A stretch of DNA of 64,000 nucleotides, taken from the NCBI RefSeq assembly GCF_004193775.1, contig NC_041021.1:2242001-2306000 (forward strand), written 5' to 3'. Positions within the stretch are counted from its first letter, which is position 1; the number at the start of each line of letters is the position of its first letter. The DNA is from Glycine soja. Lineage: Eukaryota; Streptophyta; Magnoliopsida; Fabales; Fabaceae. A program made the position numbers and the translations under genes. This document shows positions 34,901 through 45,132 of the stretch, piece by piece. Under the pieces are notes generated by a model that searched no databases, was not told where the DNA came from, and saw nothing but the letters and a program-made list of their open reading frames with translations.

Positions 34901-37846
34901 TTGAATGGTGCAATCAGAGCACATCCATCAAAAACCTGTTTAAGTACATCAACAAAGGTTCTGATCGAATTACAACATCTATTGTTAATGTGCAGAACCA
35001 AAATGGCAGACAACATCAAGTTGACGATGAAATTAAACAGTATCTTGATTGTCGGTATGTGTCAAACATATCTTCTTAAATGCATAACATTCATCTACAC
35101 ATAACACACCCTTCGTTTATGCTTTTCATTGCCTGGATAGTCTTCTTTTGCTTTTTATATGTTCAACTTCCACATTTTTGTATTTTTGTCTTTATCTCAT
35201 ATATTATGGTGTTCTCTGAAAGGGTATAAATTATTATATTTAATTCAGGACATTTTTGTCTTTATCTTTCAACTTCAACATTATTAGGTACAAATTATAA
35301 TATCAACCATATGTTCATTAAATGCATAACATTGACCTATACACAACACACCCTTTATTATTACATTAATTGACCTACTTCTTATGTGTTTATGTTTTAC
35401 TAATCATCCTCTAAGTATGTCTCGCCCCCTGAAGCATGTTGAAAATTTTTTGCATTCCCTATGCATGGACGTGCACCAGCAGTTGAGCGTCTCTATTTCC
35501 ACCTTGAAAATCAATAGCCAATTTACTGGACAGACAACCAACAAATTGGGACAGTACTATCTAAGAGTACCATCAAAGAATCAATGTTTACAGCTTGGAT
35601 GCATTCAAATAAAATATACCATGATGGAAGGGATCTTACTTATCCTGAATATGTGTCCAAATTCGTTTATGTTGCACACAAGAGATGCTGACAGCCAAGA
35701 AAACAAGGAAATACAATAGGGAGGCTGATATGGGTACCCCCTTCAACTGGAGAGTTGTTTTACATGAGGATGATGCTTTCTTCCGCTAAAGGCTCACAAT
35801 CTTTCAAAGATATCATAACAGTAGATAATGTTGTCTACCATACTTTTAGAGAAGCATGCTTTGCAAAAGGTTTCCTAGGAAGTGATCAAGAATTTCTTGG
35901 TGCTTTGCGAGAAGCTAACACTTGGGGAACTCCACACTTCCTTCGAAAATTATTTGTCAACCTGTTATTTATGAATACAATGGAGAGACCAGAATATGTG
36001 TGGCAACAAACTTGGCGGTGGATGACAGATGATATTGTATTTAATCATAAAAGTCAAGGTAATTTCGTAAATCCTAAATAATTATATACCATTCATTCAT
36101 AGGAAACAATGTACTTGCTAACAATGTGATTATTTTAGTATTCATAGGCATTCAACTCACTGACAAAGAAACAATGCATCTTTGTTTGACTCAAATTGAA
36201 AACATGCTACAAGCCAATAGAAAAAGTCTATGAGATTTCCCTTCAATGCCATATCCTATAGGCTATGCTGCCAACCCACACCAAAATAAGCTTATCTACA
36301 ATGAAATGGCTTATGACAAGGAAGTTTTGGCTACCGAATTTAACAGATGCTATCACTCAATGACAGGTACGTACACCCCATTTCGGTTTTAACTCACAAA
36401 AGATTCATTCCTAGCAATGCTTACTATTAATTATGATTTTTACATTACTAATTTCAGATAAGAAGGCTTCTATTTTTGATAATATTATGTGTGTTGTTGC
36501 AAGTCAATTAGGGGGAGTTTATTTTCTCTATGGATATGGTGGGACTGGCAAGACATTTATGTGGAAAACTTTGTCATCTGCTGTGCGCTCTAATGGAGGC
36601 ATTGTTTTAACTGTTGCTTCCAGTGACATTGCTTCATTATTATTGCCCGGAGGTAGAACAACACATTCTAAGTTTGCCATACCTGTGCTTGCAACACAAA
36701 ATTCAACATGCAATATTCATCAGGAAAGTAACTTGGCTGAATTGTTGCAGAGGACAAAGTTAATAATTTGGGACGAAGCTCCAATGTGTCACAAATTTAG
36801 TTTTGAGGCACTTGACAAAAGCTTAAAAGACATCATGTACAACGATAGACCTTTTGGGGGAAAGGTTATTGTTTTTGGTAGTCGCTCTGATATTGTCCAT
36901 GTATCTCTAAATGCATCATACATTTGGGATCATTGTCAAATTCTAAAATTGACAAAAAAATATGCGCTTGCAATCCAATCCTTCTAACCATAGCAACATT
37001 CATGAACTCAAACAGTTTTCTGATTGGTTACTAGACATAGGTGATGGCAAAGTTGGCCAAGCTAACAATGGACATTGCGAAATCACCATCCCATATGAGT
37101 TTCTTATAATGGATTTTGAGGATCCTATCCAAGCAATTGTTGATGCAACATATCCATATTTATTACAAAACTACAACAACGCAGATTTCTTGCAAAAAAG
37201 AGCTATCCTAGCCTCTACAAAAGATGTTGTCGACAAAATAAATGACTATGTCCTGTCTTTGATTCCTAGTGACGAGAAAAAGTATTGTAGTGCTGATAGT
37301 GTTGACAAATCTGATGAACTACTCAATCCTACTTTTGGAGTACTAACACCTGAGTTTCTTAACACCTTGAAAACATCAGGGATTCCTAATCACAAGCTAA
37401 GAATCAAGATTGGTACTCCCATCATACTACTCCGAAATTTGGACCAGGCAAATGGTTTATGCAATGGAACTCGACTAATTGTCACCAAACTTGGAACCAA
37501 TGTAGTTGAAGCAGAGGTAATAATTGGACCCAATGTAGGTTATAAGACATACATACCAAGAATGAATATGTCTCCTTCCGATTCTCCATGGCCATTTAAA
37601 TTAATCAAAAGACAGTTTCCATTCATCGTTCATTTGCAATGACTATAAACAAGTCTCAAGGACAATCCTTGGCACATGTTGGATTGTATTTGCCAAACCC
37701 CGTTTTTTGTCATGGTCAACTATATGTTGCACTTTCATGAGTACAAAGTAAAAAAGGACTACGTATTCTTATTCATGATAAACAAGGCATTGCAAAAAAA
37801 TACTACCATTAATGTGATATACAAAGAAGTATTTGTAAACTTATAA
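31970..37846 (+). pseudogene. Helitron Rep-helicase (RepHel), multiply disrupted
   Basis: Exon 1 begins MENSVERRKHRKNILRERR (31970-32063), then an exon from 32145, then the Helitron_like_N region (from about 32920: DPIWQCRHCKAMMWY; 33190: LDTRYNTVRGPPTFRVHGQG; 33734-34390), the Rep HUH motif GLPHAHILIFL (about 34520), the Y2 region SIKNLFKYINKG (about 34925), and a PIF1-type helicase from 36460 with Walker A GYGGTGKTF and Walker B IIWDEAPM, ending at TAA 37844. Lesions: stops at 33731, 35440, 35515, 35689, 36231 and 37738; frameshifts near 36957, 37630 and 37797; deletion of the GDFRQ-type helicase motif III after VIVFG (about 36880); and Tyr to Asn at the first catalytic tyrosine (34933-34935). 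All the nonsense changes fit C-to-T or G-to-A transitions from CGA, CAG or TGG codons. It is not functional. Confidence 0.95.
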
Positions 37847-37991
37847 ACAAGTATGCTTACCAAATTGTTATACTTCCAAGTCCTACATCTTTTGTTACTT
37901 TTTCTAAACATATGTCAACATTATTATCATTCAAATAAACATCATTATTGAACTTTGCATATGTGTTGGTAATATTTAAACAGGAGTATGA

Positions 37992-38021
37992 GCCCGGGCG
38001 TCGGTATAGGCAAAACACTAG
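37992..38021 (+). other. Helitron 3' terminus (hairpin and CTAG)
   Basis: 'gcccgggcgtcggtataggc' is followed by aaaacactag and the target T at 38022. CTAG satisfies the CTRR rule. The stem is degraded: only gcc/ggc outer pairs and an inner gcccgggc palindrome remain. It lies about 150 bp after the RepHel stop, where it is expected. Confidence 0.7.
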
Positions 38022-39895
38022 TTGTAAGAATAGTAGCCACCACTTGAGCCAATAAGGGAATGATGCGTAATTAAGAGTGATAAGCAGGTATGAAAATCAG
38101 TCCATCTAACTGGATAAAAAAAATAATATTTTCAATTTTGGAGGGGAAAAACTAACAAAAATCTTTACAAGAATGAAATCCATGTTTTATTAATTTTATA
38201 TGAAAAAAAAACATATTTTAGCCGATATATAATTATAACTTTTTATGTTTTGTAAAAAGAAAGATTTCTATGTGAATCCTTTTTCTTGTAAGAAAAAAAT
38301 GTGAATCTTTTTTGAAACGTTGTTATTGAGTTGTTTCCTATGCTTTGATTGTACGTCATATTAAGAAAGAATCTAATCAATAATCATATAGGTGGAACTT
38401 TCCTTTAAATCCCTTAAACAGTCCCAATTAATTAAATCTCTAATTTTATTAAGTTTACATTTTAATCCTTAACTTTACGATGCAACATTTATTTAAAATC
38501 TTTTTTTTCCTGTTAATTTTTTTTATTTTCATTTTTATTTTTATTTTTAATTTCGTCCCTATCAACGACCAAAAAAGGTTCATTTGGGGATTAAAATATC
38601 AAAATTAAAACAGAATTTTGGTTCATTGGGGATTGATCTCTGACGGTAGTTTCACTACCAAATCTGTCTTCTACCTCATTACTGTTTTTTTTAAGCCAAA
38701 GCAGAAAATTTTATTAATACCTAATTAGTAATTACTAGTAGTTCCCACCAAAGCAACAACCCGTTTTAGAATGGGGCTTACAGAGGGGCTGGCCCCACCA
38801 AACTTAATAGTACATCTATGTCGGTAAGTGTTTTTCAATAAAAAGAATCATCAAAATGCAAAACATAGTAATGATTTCTGGCCTTTAGAATATACCAATT
38901 TACTATGATTTGTTCCAACTATTGGACTAAAGGGCCACTCACAAAACCCAAAATTATAATCTGGAGTTTGAAAGGGAAATGAGTTTATTTGCAATTCTTG
39001 AAAAAAAGCTTGCATTACTTGTTACACCATTTTCAAGTCATCAATCTCAATCACATCTAATGACACTTACAAGATAGATCACCAATACACTAAAAATTCC
39101 TTTGCGTACTGTGAGGAGTGTGAAAGTGGGACAGGAAAGTTAGTCTATATTTTGTTTAATTGTTTTAGAATTAAATATTTTTTAAAACATGAAAAAGAAA
39201 AAATAAAATAAAGTCTATTTTTATATTAAAATTATCTAGTTTTAAACATCAATGCACTTATTAGTGATAATGTTGACATCATTTGAGAGTCACAAATCCA
39301 AATATAATTAGAAAATACAAACCTAGATATAAAATGAATAGTAGCATAAGTAAAAACTCAGAAGTAAGAGTTCGTAACAAAATGGGAGACAAATCTCAAT
39401 GTCATTTTAATAAGACTAAATGTAAGTAGAAATGGGTCAAGACTTAGACAAATATTAAAGAAAGGTTATAATCAAATAAGTAGTGAATAATAAGAGTAAA
39501 GGTGAGTAGAAAAAAATAGTACATAAGAGCTATTGAGCTTGTTGAACCAATGAATGTTTAGGTTCAACTATTCACTTATGAATAAAGTTATTAGTGTTTT
39601 TTTTTCATCTCATTTCAGTTGTAATTGATCCAATTAATCCAAAACATGTAATGGATTAACTAGTGAAAGCAATGATAGGAAATAAGAAAACAATTTCATT
39701 CTTTAATAAAATATCCTAAGCATGCGAGCAATGATTTGAACTAGATTTTCAATATCAAATGTTGCTTTGAAAAAACTAATATGTTACCAATATAGTTGTG
39801 ATATTTGACAAATAACTTTGTTCTTTAATAATTTGATTAGGAGTTTGTTTTTTTAAGGAAGAAAGCTTAACTCATATCATTGATAATTAAATCAA
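38022..39895. other. AT-rich spacer downstream of the Helitron
   Basis: No supported gene. At about 38690-38830 there is a more GC-rich stretch (ttagaatggggcttacagag, ggctggcccc) that looks like a fragment of a repeat. The rest is AT-rich, with no clear terminal repeats. Confidence 0.5.
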
Positions 39896-40243
39896 CTAAG
39901 AAATAAAACTAGACATAGAATTAAACAAAGTGAAACTAGCATAGCCAACGAAAGCTCTTGCTAATACATGAGCCATCACATTGGCTTGTCGTCTAACAAA
40001 CTTGACCTTAAAGTTGCATTAGGAAAGGAGAATAGACTAGCACTCTGCCAAAATTTGACCCCACTTTAGAAACATCATCAATTCCTGTAAGAACCCAATC
40101 TACTACAAGCTTACAGTCTAATTCAAAGATAACAGAAGGGAGTCCCAACTGCAGTGCCCCAAATAAAGCATGAAGGAAGCCTAATGCTTCACCCTGGATA
40201 ACTTCATAGCCAACTACAAAAGATATAGAACCAGTTTGTTTAA
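39896..40243 (-). pseudogene. RNase H-like (RVT_3) fragment
   Basis: The minus-strand reading GEALGFLHALFGALQLG, VIFELDCKLVVDWVLTG, DDVSKVGSNFG is followed, after a frameshift near 40008, by KVKFVRRQANVMAHVLARAF and a stop at 39896. The order E-LD-H/ANxxAHxLAR is the plant RNase H-like domain found at the end of many LINE ORF2 proteins and in stand-alone relics. Only this C-terminal fragment is present, so it is a truncated retroelement remnant. Confidence 0.7.
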
Positions 40244-40529
40244 ACAATTTTTTAAAAAAAAATATTAATTTTAATAAAATAAACAACTTTTTACTTTTTT
40301 TTAGTCTACTTGTCTAAATTGCTTCTATTTAAAAGGTTGCATTCACATTTTAATAAAATAAATAACTTTCTATTTCTATTTTATCCTAACTCCAAAAGGC
40401 TGCATCACATTGCATTTGAGAAACACCCAACTAGGAGCCGTCCATGACACAACACTTTCCAGCTGGTTAGATTTTAAAATTGCGTTTATCACTACTTTAG
40501 CAATCACTACTAGAAAATATAGATTTAAC

Positions 40530-40760
40530 ATCGCTAGGTTAACATCGATTTGTCAAAAACTGATGTTAACATAACCACAATGACATAATTATAAATCACG
40601 TGTATTCATTGACATCGGTTTTCTGAAAAATTGAAGTTAATGAACTGATGTTAACGTTAGTTAGTTAACATCAATTTTTTAAAAAATCGATGGTAATTTA
40701 TGATAAGTTAACATCACTTGATTAACATCTGTTTTCAATAAAGAAATCGATGTTGAACTT
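40530..40760. repeat. CACTA left subterminal repeats
   Basis: Short words such as aacatcgattt, aactgatgttaac, gacatcggttt, 'aacatcaattttttaaaaaa' and aaatcgatgtt repeat in both directions at roughly 40-60 bp steps. They match 48500-48900 and are likely transposase-binding sites. Confidence 0.75.
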
Positions 40761-41455
40761 AAATTTAAATATATCAAAACACAAGCCCTATTTTTCCCGC
40801 GCTCTCTTCTTCTTCGACTCAGCTTTCTCTTCGCGGCTCTTCCTCTTCTCCGTCTCAGCTTCGTCTTCTCGGCTCTGCCTCTCTCTGCAACCTTATCACC
40901 ACTGTGCCCTTGCCATTGTGAGTAGGTATTTTTCTGCTTATTTTTTGTGATTGTGTCTCTCTTTGCATCTTTTTGTGTTAAATACCATGGCTGAGTTTGG
41001 CTTACCTTGCATGACTGAGTTTTTGCCAAGTGCCATGGCTGAGTGGCATGACATTGCCTCGACTTTGGTGGCCGCAACATTCTTGGCTAGACCTCACATG
41101 GCTGAGTTTTGATAATTACATTTAGCAGGTTGTTGTAGTAGCAATGTTTGTGTAACGACGTGTTTAGGCTTATTCTATTTAGGGTTCTTTTGCTCGGACT
41201 TTATCAGAGTTTAAATCACCGCTTTAGTTATGTGTGTGTATGTTTCTATTCTCTCTATTTGCATAACATTAACAACCCCTCACTCACTCTTTTTTATTTT
41301 TCAGGTTATTCCTTGTGCCATTTACATGACACCAAAATTAATCAAAGGCTTCAATCTATCAAAAATGTTGTCTGTATCCATCTATCTATATCTCTTTCCT
41401 TTTGCTCTTGTTTTTCCTTTTTCTTGCTTCATCTAAATATGCATGTTGTAGTTGA

Positions 41456-41571
41456 AAAACAATTCGAATCTCCAACATTCTGAAATCAAAGAAATTGTCG
41501 CGGGTTCCGCTTCCGAAGGTTTTAGTATCCCTGCTTGTGTCACCACTACTGGAACCTCCTTAATCATCAGG
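41456..41571 (+). other. Exon-like open stretch in CACTA, origin unknown
   Basis: After ttgtag/ a 115-nt open stretch encodes HSEIKEIVAGSASEGFSI then PACVTTTGTSLIIR, and ends before a gtttgt donor-like site. It looks like a captured host exon by composition and splice context, but the parent gene was not recognised. It may belong with the ORP fragment downstream. Confidence 0.35.
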
Positions 41572-42643
41572 TTTGTTCCCACACTTACTTGCAAACAACA
41601 TGCTATGCTCTTTAACATATAGTTAGTTAAATTTTAGGAGATAATTGAAAAATAAAGAGAAAGAGAGAGAGAGCATTCACTGATTTTGTGGAACATAAAC
41701 AAAAAATATGAATGTTGATGGTTGGAAAATTTCTATAGTGAAATGAAAAAACTTGAAAGGTTATAGTATGCCATGGTTATCATGAAAGACATGTGACCAA
41801 TCCTACTAAGTTGGAATAGGGCTTTGGTTTCTGTATGATTAGAATGTTTTGATGATAAACTACACAACTTAAGTTAATTATTAGTTAGAGAAGTTTAATT
41901 GTGTATAACTATAAGTTATTATAGTGGAAAGTCTGGCCCTAACTCATCCATTGGCTCTAAATCTCTTGTTCAGATCATTGTGATTCTTTCCTTAGTGATT
42001 GAATTTACCATTCTGACATAACACTCAAATAATTCTGCTGGCCCAAAACACTTTAGGTTCCTCTTCACACCTACACTTAAATATATGGCCCCCATGTTCA
42101 GCAAGTTTATGTACCATGTTGCTGTCGTTGTCGACAAACCCTCGTCCTATTTATCTATTTTGGGATTTTTCTTGGATTTTTGTTTTATGTTATGTACTAG
42201 GGAAACATGGGACAAGACATCAATTAGTGTGTAGAGGTAAAGGAACTGTGAGTAAGGTAATAAATACTGTTTGGTAAAATTTTCTAGAAAAGTTGTGAAA
42301 AAAGGGAATGGGTAAAGGGTCATCCGTTAGATGACTAGGACATTGATTATATTATATCTGGGTAAAAGTTTGAGTTAAATTGAGTAATTGAGTCTTGGTT
42401 AAATTATATATAGGTCTTACGTATTTGAAATATTGGGTTCTTCAATGTCTTTCACTACCTGCTGCTGAAATTGGCATATGCAGAAGTAGTAATACCAGGT
42501 TCTGATTGCATCCTTGCACTTTTAACATTGACAAACAAAAATGATCCATTGGTTTTATTTTATTTTTCAATTTTAATACATATATCAACTTTCCTTTCTT
42601 ATATGTTCTAGTGAGTGCTAAATCTAAATATGTCTTGTTCACA

Positions 42644-42790
42644 GGTTTCTTCAGTTTGTTCTAGCAAGTTTGATGATAAGCAACTTTCCATTTTTACTAG
42701 GACAAAAACTCTTCACTTGAGGTGTGTGTCTAGGAAAGACAGAGCCATGTGGATATTACTCCATACTTTTACCTTGTTTTAGTTAGAGTC
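42644..42790 (+). pseudogene. Captured ORP (oxysterol-binding-protein-related) PH-domain fragment
   Basis: After the acceptor 'cttgttcacag' the frame reads KFDDKQLSIFTRTKTLHLR and then CVSRKDRAMWI. This matches the plant ORP PH-domain pattern (sDDkrF-IFT-TKTLHLR followed by DR-aW). The gtgtgt donor at the native exon end is still visible at about 42720. No other ORP exon was identified with certainty. It lies between the CACTA left end and TNP2 remnant, on the same strand, and so is best explained as transduplicated host sequence. Confidence 0.55.
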
Positions 42791-43059
42791 ATTTGCACAG
42801 AACATGGAATTCAGCTGCTTAATAAATGTTGGTGTCAGAGGCCCTCTGACTCATGACTACTAGCATGCATAGTCTGAAATTGTAAAATAATTGTTGGTTT
42901 GACTAGTTAAAATTTGTAATAGTGCTTTCTTAAGTTCATTTACGTAGTTCTCCAAGTTCATTATACAATCTTGCAGGGAACCATTAACATATTCTACTCA
43001 ACACATACCATAAAAGTTGTTGAACCTATTAATAGTGTTGAAGAATGTGATGCATCATT

Positions 43060-43066
<7 letters not shown>

Positions 43067-43110
<44 letters not shown>
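43067..43110. repeat. (GT)22 microsatellite
   Basis: An uninterrupted GT run within the CACTA interior. Confidence 0.97.
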
Positions 43111-43113
<3 letters not shown>

Positions 43114-44627
43114 TCCAGATAGGAGCAATTTAAGTTGTGTCCCGTGAGTTGGTTGCTCCCACTCCAACCCTGGTTGACACTAGTTTGTTACTGCAATTAT
43201 TGGCATGTTTGATTCATTATGTGTTAAATTGTTGAATTTTGTCCAAAAGAGGTGACTCCCTGTTGCTTCAAAGGCCTGTGTTAGTGTTTTGTACTACAAA
43301 TTCTATATTATTGGTACAATCAACTTTTGTATGTCACATGTTAGCAATATGGTTGAACAAAATTGGTTGTTTTAATTCCTTGTCTCCATTTTTTGCTGTT
43401 GGAAACTTGTAATTCAACGGTAGTAAAGAACTTAATGTCTTCAACTAGAGAATTAGTTGCTTTATGCCTTTGGTATTATGCTATTTACTTATACAGAGTC
43501 AGGGATTCTGGATCATGGTGGTTTTGGACTGTGTTGGCTGCGTTGGGGAAGTTTTATATCTAATTTTTTTGGGAATGATGATTGATGTACGTGGTGATTG
43601 AGTTCTTTAATGGATTGTTGCTTTATTTTTGGACTGTGCTGCTCATCATCACAAGTACAAATGTATTTTGTAAACTTTTGATGTTGTTGTTTGTTACAAA
43701 TGTTTTTAATACTTGTTCACTGTGATTAATGAGAATTGATATATGTTATACAAGTTATGTTCATCATGAGTAAACCTTAGATTCCCGTTTGAGATTGAAT
43801 ACAATGATTCTTGCGGATATATTGCATTAATCGTTGTATTGAATCTTGATTTGTCTATTTGGAGAGTTTGGGAAGAGTCATTTTTTTTATGGTAGATTCA
43901 TGCATTAAGGCTAAGATTATTTTGTTGAATTTGATGAAATTTTGGTACAATGCATTTCTAGTTGTTCTCTGAGTGCATGCTTGATTGTCGGGGAATTAAT
44001 CTCACTGCTTTCATGTCGTGTATTTGGAGATCAATGTGAAATACTGCAAAAAATTCGTCAAATTTAACAAAAGAGACTTAACCTTGACGTATGAATCTAC
44101 CATAAAAAAATGTCTTCATGAATAGGATAGGGCCATACCTTTAATGAAAAAGTGAGATTTTCATGCATTGAATAACTTTTGTGAGTATTAGAGTTATTAT
44201 TTAGATGGATCAAAGTTGGATGAACGAAAGTTGCATGAGCCCTACATATGAGGTAGGCATGGAACAATTCTTGTAATTTGCTTCGAAAAGAAGTCGACCG
44301 GATGGGGAAGGAAATTTTTTTTGTCCTTGTATAAATTGTTTAAACGGGAGATGACAAATACTCGATGACATATGAGAGCATCTGTTGTGTGATGGGATTA
44401 AGAAGAATTGTACAATGAGGATATGACATGGTGAATTGACAGACATGTAGAGGGGGTCCCAATCTGAACCGTTTGATGTAAGTGCGTCGATAATGTTAAC
44501 TGGTCACTAGGTCTTTTAGTGGGTTCAAGACTTAAGAACTATATTTGGAAAGACCCAAAATAAGGAAAAAAGTAAGACTTGCATGTGGAAGAAAAGGTCA
44601 ATTTTTTTTATCTTCTGTACTGATCCG

Positions 44628-45030
44628 ATCTAGATGTTAGACAATGTATTGATGTTATGCATGTAGAGAAAAATGTATGTGATAGTGTTATTGGGGCGCT
44701 CCTTAACATTCAAGGCAAGACAAAAGATGGTTTGAATACTCGTCAAGATCTAGCTGAGATGGGTATACGAGCCTAGTTACATCCAAGGTCTAATGGTAAA
44801 TAAATATACTTGCCTCCAACTTGTCATACTTTGTCCATAAAGGAAAAGATGAGTTTTTGTCAGTGTCTGTGCCATGCCAAAGTCCCACAAGGATGATGAT
44901 TCACTCATTGATACCTATGTTAGTCCTTTGTCCACACAAATCTTGCCTAACGTCGTCGGAGAAGAAGTTAACGACGTTCATGAAAATTGTAATGATCATG
45001 ATGAAGGAGAATTAATTAACATCGTCTAAT
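44628..45030 (+). pseudogene. CACTA TNP2 transposase fragment
   Basis: CIDVMHVEKNVCDSVIG followed by LLNIQGKTKDGLNTRQDL is a signature of plant TNP2 (Transposase_21) proteins. A stop interrupts it after MGIRA, and another after RSNGK. The last part (DDDSLIDTYVSPLS ... NDVHENCNDHDEGE) resembles the acidic TNP2 tail and ends at TAA near 45030. Most of the transposase core before 44628 is missing. Confidence 0.75.
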
Positions 45031-45132
45031 GTAATTTTTTTATTATGTACTTCATTTCAGTCCATTCAATTACATAAGATAATAGAGTTTTGTGATCATC
45101 TTGAAAATTAATGTTTTTTTCTTTACAGGCAA

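Larger units (their letters stand above)
24633..38021 (+). mobile_element. Helitron (~13.4 kb) with RPA1-like, double-B3 and Rep-helicase genes
   Basis: Rolling-circle elements of plants start TC, end CTRR after a short hairpin and insert between A and T. The proposed 5' end is 'tcatctatcattatac' at 24633, preceded by A and followed by ccctggatgcctacgtgtcg, a familiar style of Helitron 5' end. The proposed 3' end is CTAG at 38018-38021, followed by T and preceded by a GC-rich partly palindromic stretch (gcccgggcgtcggtataggc). Between them are three + strand genes: RPA1-like (25673-28241), two-B3 protein (29562-30776) and Rep-helicase (31970-37846). The Rep and helicase domains make the class certain; the 5' end is the less certain boundary. 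The element is non-functional by itself because the Rep-helicase is broken. Confidence 0.85.

Noticed and set aside
41148..41483. 111-codon plus-strand frame in CACTA
   Set aside because: T-rich, no domain, overlaps intron-like sequence. The better coding signal nearby is the stretch at 41456-41571 in another frame.
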